Source of the DNA: Fructobacillus pseudoficulneus
GTDB taxonomy: Bacteria > Bacillota > Bacilli > Lactobacillales > Lactobacillaceae
NCBI RefSeq assembly: GCF_900108455.1
Contig: NZ_FNWS01000005.1
Location: 1 to 64,000, forward strand
Direction of reading: 5' to 3'
DNA: 64,000 nucleotides
This document shows positions 57,943-64,000 of the stretch, one piece after another. A program made the translations under genes and the position numbers. The notes beneath the pieces were generated by a model, which made no database searches, was not told the origin of the DNA, and worked only from the letters and a program-made list of their open reading frames with translations. Position 1 is the stretch's first letter. Every line of letters starts with the position of its first letter.

Positions 57943-59226
57943 TTATGCATCCGATTTCGCCTGCTTTGGTAAGACCAAATTTAATACAATTCCCAAAACG
58001 GTTGCTAAAGCCACGCCAGAGAAGTCCACTTGTGAACTAAGTGCCAAATGGAAGTTCCCAATCCCCACAACCATCACTGGTCCGGCAATCATCAAATTTC
58101 TTTTCTGACCGTAATCGACATGGTTATCAACGATGACTTGCAACCCCGCGGCAGCGATTACCCCATAAAGCATCAAACCAACACCACCGGTGACAGCACC
58201 GGGTACCGTTCCAATTAAGGCCGATAATTTACCAATAAAAGAGAAGACAACTGCCAAAACAGCTGCGCCACCAATGACCCAAACGGAGTAAACTCGTGAT
58301 AACTGCATCACGCCGATATTTTCACCGTAAGAAGTCACAGCCGGTCCCCCGAGCAAACCAGCCGCAACGGAAGCTAAACCATCACCCGCCAAGGTTTTAT
58401 TCAAGCCGGGTTCCTTAAAGAAGTCTTGACCAGTAATCTTTGACAAAACCAACAAGTGACCCAGGTGTTCGGATAATGTTACCAAAACCAGGGGTGCCAT
58501 GGTCAAAATCGCGATTGGATAAAACTGCGTTGCGTGACCGTTAGCCTGTGAAAAGAGAAAATCAAACTTTGGTAAGGCAAACCAGTGGGCCGAGGCTACC
58601 GGTGCCAAGTCAACCAAGCCAAAAGCCAAAGCCAACAAGTAACCCACGACAATTCCAATCAAAACCGGAATCAATCCTAAAAAGCCACCCAGGTACATGT
58701 TGCTAAAGATAGTCACCAGCAAAGTCGCCCCCGCCACCAAGAAAATCTTCGTATCATAGTGACCGTTTAATTGGGTAGCCGATTGGGCCGCCGTTGCGGC
58801 TAATGACAAACCAATCACCAAAATGACCGGCCCCACAACCTCTGGTGGGAAAATTTTGTCGATCCAAGCGGAACCAATTTGAGAGACGATGATGGCAATG
58901 ATGAGGTAGACCACCCCAACCGCGACGACTCCTTGACCAACAGCTGAGTAACCAAAGGTTTTCAACAATGAAGTCATAGGAATGATAAAGGCAAAAGACG
59001 AGCCCATGTAGGCTGGAACCTTCCCCTTCGTTGTCAGTAAGTGAATCAGGGTTCCCACTCCTGATGAAAAGAGCGCCACCCCCGGATTTAAGCCAACTAA
59101 AATTGGCACCAAGATTGTAGCACCAAACATCGAAAAGAGGTGCTGTAGTGACAGACCAACCAGCGGCAAAAATGGTGGCCGCTCGTGTAAGTCATAAATC
59201 GGTTTTACGTGTTTTGTTTCTTCCAT
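57943..59226 (-). CDS. uraA: Uracil permease (NCS2 family)
   Basis: 427 residues, ~14 hydrophobic segments. LVGLSLQHLFSMFGATILVP and GLLGGPAVTSYGENIGVMQL are the NCS2 signature with the nucleobase-binding Glu. Uracil:proton symport; the xanthine branch is less likely. No PyrR-type attenuator is visible in the short upstream gap, which holds the gpmA terminator. Confidence 0.9.
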   Translation of the reverse strand: MEETKHVKPIYDLHERPPFLPLVGLSLQHLFSMFGATILVPILVGLNPGVALFSSGVGTLIHLLTTKGKVPAYMGSSFAFIIPMTSLLKTFGYSAVGQGVVAVGVVYLIIAIIVSQIGSAWIDKIFPPEVVGPVILVIGLSLAATAAQSATQLNGHYDTKIFLVAGATLLVTIFSNMYLGGFLGLIPVLIGIVVGYLLALAFGLVDLAPVASAHWFALPKFDFLFSQANGHATQFYPIAILTMAPLVLVTLSEHLGHLLVLSKITGQDFFKEPGLNKTLAGDGLASVAAGLLGGPAVTSYGENIGVMQLSRVYSVWVIGGAAVLAVVFSFIGKLSALIGTVPGAVTGGVGLMLYGVIAAAGLQVIVDNHVDYGQKRNLMIAGPVMVVGIGNFHLALSSQVDFSGVALATVLGIVLNLVLPKQAKSDA

Positions 59227-59260
59227 AATTTCAACAATCTTTCATTTCTTTACTTAATAA

Positions 59261-59298
59261 AAAGCCTACCGAGAAGAGTATTCTCCCAGTAGGCTTAT
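59261..59298 (-). terminator. Terminator of gpmA
   Basis: AAGCCTAC...GTAGGCTT with inner GAGAA/TTCTC; T-rich on the minus strand. Confidence 0.75.
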
Positions 59299-59306
59299 GT
59301 TTGGGC

Positions 59307-60020
59307 TTAGGCACCCAAAGTCTTCTTTGACTTGATTGACAAATCATCGGCCAAATCATAAACGATTGGTTGACCATTGGCAATTTCAAGGTTCAAAATA
59401 TCATCATCAGAGATGTTTTCCAAGTGCTTAGCAAGGGCACGCAATGAGTTACCATGAGCAGCAATCACAACGTTCTTACCAGCTTCCAAATCCTTCTTGA
59501 TCTTAGCATCATAGAAAGGCAAAACACGTTCCAAAGTCACCTTCAAGTTTTCACCCAATGGCAATTCACCAAATGGAACATCTGCGTAGCGAGCGTCAAA
59601 AGCAGGGTAAGTCTTACCCTGAACTTCAACAGTTTCTTCGTAGTTTTCAAGCAATGGAGGCAAAACGTCATATGAACGACGCCAAATGTGCACTTGGTCA
59701 TCGCCCCACTTTTCAGCGGCTTCTGCCTTGTTTTGTCCTTGCAAAGCGCCATAGTGACGTTCGTTCAAACGCCATGACTTTTCTTCAGGCACGTACAATT
59801 GACCAGCTTCTTCCAAAGCATAGTGCAAAGTTGTGATGGCACGAGTCAACACTGAAGTATAGGCCTGGTCAAATACCAATCCCTCTTCCTTCAAGAGTGC
59901 ACCAGCTTGCTTTGCTTGGTCGATTCCCTTGTCAGACAACTTTGTGTCAATCCAACCGTTAAAGAGGTTCAATGCGTTCCATTCACTTTGTCCGTGACGG
60001 ATCAAAACTAATTTAGCCAT
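59307..60020 (-). CDS. gpmA: 2,3-bisphosphoglycerate-dependent phosphoglycerate mutase
   Basis: 237 residues. [10 protein letters not shown] phosphohistidine motif, [13 protein letters not shown], and [14 protein letters not shown]. Glycolysis: 3-PG to 2-PG. Confidence 0.97.
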   Translation of the reverse strand: MAKLVLIRHGQSEWNALNLFNGWIDTKLSDKGIDQAKQAGALLKEEGLVFDQAYTSVLTRAITTLHYALEEAGQLYVPEEKSWRLNERHYGALQGQNKAEAAEKWGDDQVHIWRRSYDVLPPLLENYEETVEVQGKTYPAFDARYADVPFGELPLGENLKVTLERVLPFYDAKIKKDLEAGKNVVIAAHGNSLRALAKHLENISDDDILNLEIANGQPIVYDLADDLSIKSKKTLGA

Positions 60021-60099
60021 TAATGATTGCTCCTTTAAAATTCATTGATTATGATTCTTGATTATTATACAACATTCGTCATGTGAATTCACCCAAACA

Positions 60100-60124
60100 A
60101 AAAACCCGGGAAACCCGGGTTTTT
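60100..60124. terminator. Terminator between csp and gpmA
   Basis: AAACCCGGG-AAA-CCCGGGTTT with A and T tails. Confidence 0.8.
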
Positions 60125-60142
60125 CTTGGACAAGAGTAAATC

Positions 60143-60343
60143 TTAGTCCTTAACGATGTTAACAGCTTGCAAACCGCGGTCTGAGTTTTCAACATCGAAA
60201 GTTACGGCTTGGCCGTCTTCCAAAGTCTTGAAACCGTCACCTTGGATTGCTGAGAAGTGTGCAAATACATCTTCGCCTGATTCGCGAGTAATGAAGCCGT
60301 AGCCCTTTTCGCTGTTAAACCACTTTACAGTGCCTTTTTCCAT
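60143..60343 (-). CDS. Cold-shock protein (Csp family)
   Basis: 66 residues from ATG 60343 (AAGGAG upstream; ATG 60421 rejected as inside the leader). RNP1 KGYGFI and RNP2 VFAHFS are intact. The long 5' leader (about 60344-60480) fits cold-regulated translation. Confidence 0.95.
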   Translation of the reverse strand: MEKGTVKWFNSEKGYGFITRESGEDVFAHFSAIQGDGFKTLEDGQAVTFDVENSDRGLQAVNIVKD

Positions 60344-60562
60344 GATTGTTTCTCCTTGGGTCATCCCAAAATTATAGTTGTAATTAAGAATTGTTGGTAT
60401 GACGCCTTCCGAAAAAAACAAATCAAAATCAAATACTTAATTTACACTCTTACTTTATCATAAAATTATAATCTAAGCAAACGCTTTCACCGACTTTTTT
60501 AGAACGGAACTAATGTAAACAAAAAGAATCAAAAAGTACTTAATTAAGAAATTTTAATCACT

Positions 60563-61231
60563 TTATGAAGCGGACAAAATATCGCGATAGTGTTGAACCG
60601 TTGCTCGTGCAGCCCCGTCAGGATCATCCTGTGCCTGAGCTTTGACTTGTTGCAACCATTCGATAAAGTCAGCTTGTGTTGCCAAATTCGTAATCAGTCC
60701 CTTTAGGCGTTCACTTTCTTGAACAGAAAGTGCCAACCAAGTTGGTGGAACTTGATAAGTTACTTGAGAGTGCTTCAATTCATTGTTGTTATCGGCAATT
60801 CCAAAGAGGAATTGGTAGAAACCATTGCGGTAGACATAACGTTGCGTCTTTGTCACCTTAAAGGCTTGATTTCCCTGAATGTCTTGAAGAGCAGTGCTTG
60901 TCTTTAGATCAGGCTTGGCAACTGTTGCCGTCTTACTGTTTGCCTGATCACGGTAAATGAAGATTTTTTCCTTACCAGACGTTCCAACCGTTTGGAAAGA
61001 AAGCATCCCGTAAGTATTTTGTCCTTGGACTGAGTAAATTTGTTGCTTCGTCGTTGTTGTTTTAACCTTCATGCCAAAGTGATCGTGCATATTACCAATC
61101 ACCAGCAAAACAGAAGCTACGACAACAAACATTGATCCGGCAACTGCCAAAATTCGTTTTTTCGGATCCTGAATCATCATCAAGGAAACGAAAGCCAAGA
61201 TAACAAAGATAAATAGAATAAAGATAATCAT
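60563..61231 (-). CDS. DUF4811-type membrane protein, partner of the DHA2 exporter
   Basis: 222 residues from ATG 61231 (AAGGAGG upstream, inside the end of the exporter gene). Two N-terminal membrane helices (IIFILFIFVILAFVSLMMI; ILAVAGSMFVVVASVLLVIG) and an extracytoplasmic domain with YRDQ and YVYRNGFYQFLFG. Usually coded next to LmrB-like exporters in LAB; role unknown. Confidence 0.8.
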   Translation of the reverse strand: MIIFILFIFVILAFVSLMMIQDPKKRILAVAGSMFVVVASVLLVIGNMHDHFGMKVKTTTTKQQIYSVQGQNTYGMLSFQTVGTSGKEKIFIYRDQANSKTATVAKPDLKTSTALQDIQGNQAFKVTKTQRYVYRNGFYQFLFGIADNNNELKHSQVTYQVPPTWLALSVQESERLKGLITNLATQADFIEWLQQVKAQAQDDPDGAARATVQHYRDILSAS

Positions 61232-61232
61232 C

Positions 61233-62747
61233 TTAGGCCTCCTTCTTTGACTTTGGTTCTGGGGTTGGATTAACCTTCCCATTGTGCATAAAGAATACCA
61301 AGACAAAGGCCACGAAGGCAAAGCAACCAGCTAACAAGAATGAAGCATGGAAACCATCTAGGCTGGCATTTAATGCCTTGGATGCGTATGCCAAAGGATC
61401 TCTCGTTTTGAGTGAATCACTTGGCAAGTTGTTATTGATTTGCGTTTGCATCACCGAGGCCAAAATGGCAGTTCCCAATGAAGCGGCAATTTGACGGGCC
61501 GTGTTATTGGCGGCCGTTCCCTGAGCCGTTTGATCAGTGTGCAAAGCACCCATGGCTGATGAGGTCAACGGCATCATCGTGATTCCAATTCCAACCATTC
61601 GAACCATGTACAAGGTTGTAATGTAGAAGGTTGGCGTTGTGGTCGTTAAGAACTGGAATGGAATGGTTCCCAAAAGAATCATAAAGAAACCAAATCCAGC
61701 CAAGCGCTTAGCCCCATACAAGTCGTAAAAGTAACCGGCGATTGGTGAGAGAACCCCAATCATCAAGGCCCCTGGCAAAAGCGTCAAACCTGAGTGGAAG
61801 GCTGACAAGCCACGCACTTGTTGCATATAGATTGGCAAAACCATTTCAACACCAATCATGGCAATGAATGTCAAAGAAACCAAGGCAGACGTTAAGGCGA
61901 ACTGCTTGTTAGCAAAGACGGATACATCCAAGAATGGCTTTTCCATGTGCAATTGGTGCCGGACAAATTCAGCAATGACCAAGACACCAACAATCATTGG
62001 TGCGATTACCCAGGTAAAGTTTGACCAACCATAATTTGAAACCATGGCCGAACCAAACAAGAGCAATCCAAATCCAACTGTGGATTCAATTAATGAACGA
62101 ATGTCCAAAGACATCTTGCGCGTTTCCAAAACATTGCGGAAATAAACCGTTGAAAGAACTAGGGCCAAGAGTGCCAATGGCAAAACGAGGCCAAAGATTG
62201 ACCGCCAGTCACCACCAAGGGTCATCCCCCAAACGTGGTGCTTTGAGTCTAAAATCCACCCTGATAGGGTTGGGCCAATCGCTGGCGCCATCCCAATCAC
62301 TAAGCCGACCATTCCCATCGCGCGACCACGCGAACTGGCGTCAAAGAGTGTTAAGGCAACCACCTGCATCAACGGCATCACAATTCCTGCCGCCATTGCC
62401 TGCAATGCCCGGGCCACCATTAAGAGCCAAAAAGCATTGGTTGGGGTTACCCACGCTACTGCCGTTCCAATCGAGTAAACCGTCAAAGCGGCCAAGTACA
62501 AGTACTTTGTTGGAATTCGAGTAATCAAAAATGCCGAAACAGGCACCATGATTCCATTAACCATCAAAAAGATTGTCGTCAACCATTGTACTGTCGCTGT
62601 ATCGACGTTAAACGCAGTCATCAAGGTTGGCAATGCCGTTCCCAATGACGTTTGCATGATGATAATCAAAAAAGATCCAATCATCAACAAAGCCATCATC
62701 ATCGGGCGGTTGATTGATTTTTCACTGTTGTCAGTTTTATCTGCCAT
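61233..62747 (-). CDS. DHA2-family MFS multidrug exporter (LmrB-like)
   Basis: 504 residues from ATG 62747; GGAGG lies 5 bases upstream, whereas ATG 62759 overlaps that signal. QTSLGTALPTLMTAFNVDTA, GRAMGMVGLVIGMAPAIGPT LSGWILD (motif C) are diagnostic; 14 helices. Ends one base before the DUF4811 start. Confidence 0.9.
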   Translation of the reverse strand: MADKTDNSEKSINRPMMMALLMIGSFLIIIMQTSLGTALPTLMTAFNVDTATVQWLTTIFLMVNGIMVPVSAFLITRIPTKYLYLAALTVYSIGTAVAWVTPTNAFWLLMVARALQAMAAGIVMPLMQVVALTLFDASSRGRAMGMVGLVIGMAPAIGPTLSGWILDSKHHVWGMTLGGDWRSIFGLVLPLALLALVLSTVYFRNVLETRKMSLDIRSLIESTVGFGLLLFGSAMVSNYGWSNFTWVIAPMIVGVLVIAEFVRHQLHMEKPFLDVSVFANKQFALTSALVSLTFIAMIGVEMVLPIYMQQVRGLSAFHSGLTLLPGALMIGVLSPIAGYFYDLYGAKRLAGFGFFMILLGTIPFQFLTTTTPTFYITTLYMVRMVGIGITMMPLTSSAMGALHTDQTAQGTAANNTARQIAASLGTAILASVMQTQINNNLPSDSLKTRDPLAYASKALNASLDGFHASFLLAGCFAFVAFVLVFFMHNGKVNPTPEPKSKKEA

Positions 62748-62782
62748 TGTGTCCTCCATTATTTTTTCGGTAATAACTTAAT

Positions 62783-62804
62783 ACTTTTCCTAGTCAGTAA
62801 AAGT
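62783..62804. promoter_or_regulatory. Candidate operator upstream of the LmrB-like exporter
   Basis: ACTTTTCCT-AGTC-AGTAAAAGT, an inverted repeat with one mismatch, about 40 bases upstream of the exporter start. No regulator gene is near; only suggestive. Confidence 0.35.
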
Positions 62805-62901
62805 TCTAAAAATTGAACATTATTTTCTCGTTTTTCTAAACCCAGAAGTTAAGCATACCGCCAAATGGGGATTGTTGTCAAATTTGTAAAAATTGGTCTA
62901 A

Positions 62902-63606
62902 TTATTTTTCAATGTTATTCGCCTGAATATCAACAACTTGATGATATCGGTCTAACTTTAAAAGCCAGCCAGCCTTGTTTTTAGTGGGTAGAATGAATCG
63001 ATCGTAATTCGCTTGATTGGTTTGCTCCCAAACTTCCATGGCCAAAGCATATAAGTCTGCCACCGGCATTTCCCGGTATTGGTAACGCCATGAACTGGGC
63101 TCCTGACTGGCCTTGGCTGTTGCCAAAAATATTCTTTCGATATACCAGTCTTTAATATCAGTTATTTTAGCCTCAACAAAGATTGTTTGATCCAATAAGA
63201 CTGAAGGCAATTGTAGGGCAACCACCCCTTCAATAATCAAAACATCCGGCCGGGTAATCTGGGTCACTTCGTTTGGTACGATATCCGCCAAGGTTTGAGA
63301 ATACTTTGGGATTGCCTGTTGCTGTTCTCCTTGTCGGAAGGCTTCAATCACTGCCCCCAACTGGTCCAAATGATAAGTCACCGGAAAACCCTTTTGGTCA
63401 AACAAACCATCGTCTTGTAATTCTTGGTTGGTCTTTAAAAAATCATCTGTTGAAACAACCGTGACAGTCAGGCCCCTTTTCTCAAGGTCATGTGCTAAGT
63501 TTTCGGCTAAAGTTGACTTTCCAACTGAAACCGAACCAGTGATCCCAACCGTCAAAAAAGACCCTTGATGGGCCTGATAAATTTTTTCAACTAATTCTAC
63601 TGTCAT
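62902..63606 (-). CDS. coaA: Type I pantothenate kinase-like
   Basis: 234 residues. GITGSVSVGKSTLAENL is the P loop, STDDFL then KGFPVTYHLDQL, and PDVLIIEGVVALQ are CoaA motifs. It is short beside the usual ~310 residues, lacking an N-terminal extension, so a related PRK/uridine kinase-fold kinase is possible. Its ATG overlaps the preceding gene's stop (ATGA). Confidence 0.7.
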   Translation of the reverse strand: MTVELVEKIYQAHQGSFLTVGITGSVSVGKSTLAENLAHDLEKRGLTVTVVSTDDFLKTNQELQDDGLFDQKGFPVTYHLDQLGAVIEAFRQGEQQQAIPKYSQTLADIVPNEVTQITRPDVLIIEGVVALQLPSVLLDQTIFVEAKITDIKDWYIERIFLATAKASQEPSSWRYQYREMPVADLYALAMEVWEQTNQANYDRFILPTKNKAGWLLKLDRYHQVVDIQANNIEK

Positions 63607-64000
63607 ACTTGCTCCCGTGAATAGAGGTCCGCTGGGACATTGGCAATCAATGGTGACAATTCGCCCGCACCAATCAAAGTCAGCCGGTGCATTGCTCGGG
63701 TCGAAACGGTGTACAGCAACCGTTGCTGATCAGCTTGGCTGTAATGTTTAGCATCCGCTTGCCAAATAATGACGGCGTCAAATTCGAGTCCCTTGGCCAA
63801 ATATGATGGAATAATCACCGCACCCGGTGCGAGTCGCTGGTTTTCGGAATGGATTAGCGTTACATCTTCTTCGGCCAAATTCTGAGCTAAGTCCTGAGCA
63901 GCTTGTAGCGTTTGCGTGATAATGGCGGTTTTTTCATCGTCGGCCGCATTTTCGGCCAATTGTTTTTTAACCGCCTGCAAGGCACCCGCTTCATCCTTGG
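63603..64000 (-). CDS. HelD-like UvrD/Rep helicase, C-terminal part (runs off window)
   Basis: 132 residues, open to the window edge. IIPSYLAKGLEFDAVIIWQA is helicase motif V region and LLYTVSTRAMHRLTLIGAG motif VI. UvrD-like C-terminal domain; the sequence style is like HelD, which clears stalled RNA polymerase. Only the end is visible. Confidence 0.7.
   Translation of the reverse strand, partial: KDEAGALQAVKKQLAENAADDEKTAIITQTLQAAQDLAQNLAEEDVTLIHSENQRLAPGAVIIPSYLAKGLEFDAVIIWQADAKHYSQADQQRLLYTVSTRAMHRLTLIGAGELSPLIANVPADLYSREQV

Overview
The window looks like a low-to-mid GC lactic acid bacterium of the Leuconostoc/Fructobacillus/Weissella group. The basis is LAB-type gene order and families: holB-darA-tmk-yaaL-recR-dnaX-SRP RNA-tadA next to the rplKAJL block, a stand-alone rpoBC operon, a full F-type ATP synthase operon, DUF4811+DHA2 transporter, ROK fructokinase and GpmA. 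The genus is inferred from general knowledge; no search was run. The three tRNA genes do not encode CCA.

Layout. 1-8230 is AT-rich accessory DNA: an IS30-type transposase end, a PadR regulator with a DHA2 drug exporter and an ATGT-N8-ACAT operator, an operon whose first gene fuses an XRE HTH to an ABC ATPase, an S66 (MccF-like) carboxypeptidase, and several gene wrecks (two degraded copies of the DHA2 3' end, a GNAT fragment, a frameshifted nucleoside deoxyribosyltransferase-like gene). 8235-17659 is an integrative element of about 9.4 kb inserted in the 3' end of tRNA-Ser(GCU): integrase, primase-polymerase, D5/P4-type helicase, small DNA-binding proteins, a divergent Cro/CI switch, a roughly 750-bp array of paired repeats at 10-bp period, and an orphan HsdS. 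It has no capsid, portal, terminase or tail gene, so it resembles a phage satellite or integrated replicon. A third att-core copy at 5157 suggests stacked insertions at the same tRNA.

17646-64000 is conserved chromosome, nearly all on the minus strand. It holds NADHX epimerase, rlmH, a cluster of DnaA-box-like 9-mers, VanY carboxypeptidase, tRNA-Lys, fructokinase, galE, acyl-ACP thioesterase, rsmI and the clamp-loader/recR/tmk block. Then come SRP RNA, tadA, rsmC, rplL-J (with L10 leader)-A-K, nusG, secE, rpmG, a SigH/ComX-like sigma factor, rlmB, mrnC, rpoC and rpoB with a structured leader. An apparently independent structured RNA gene, a frameshifted tetR, lysP behind a lysine riboswitch, trpS, a PanE-like reductase, tRNA-Glu, a LysM/lysozyme-like secreted protein, atpBEFHAGDC, uraA, gpmA, csp, DUF4811+DHA2 exporter, coaA and the end of a HelD-like helicase follow.

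Most unusual signals: (1) about 15 successive direct-repeat pairs with a constant 10-bp period but a different core in each pair, in the non-coding part of the element; similar TCTTGA-type pairs lie near the att sites; (2) clamp-loader subunits DnaX and HolB both lacking the usual four-cysteine zinc module; (3) the XRE-ABC fusion; (4) a terminator-bounded structured RNA upstream of rpoB; (5) a DnaA-box-like cluster beside rlmH; (6) the stacked tRNA-Ser insertion site.
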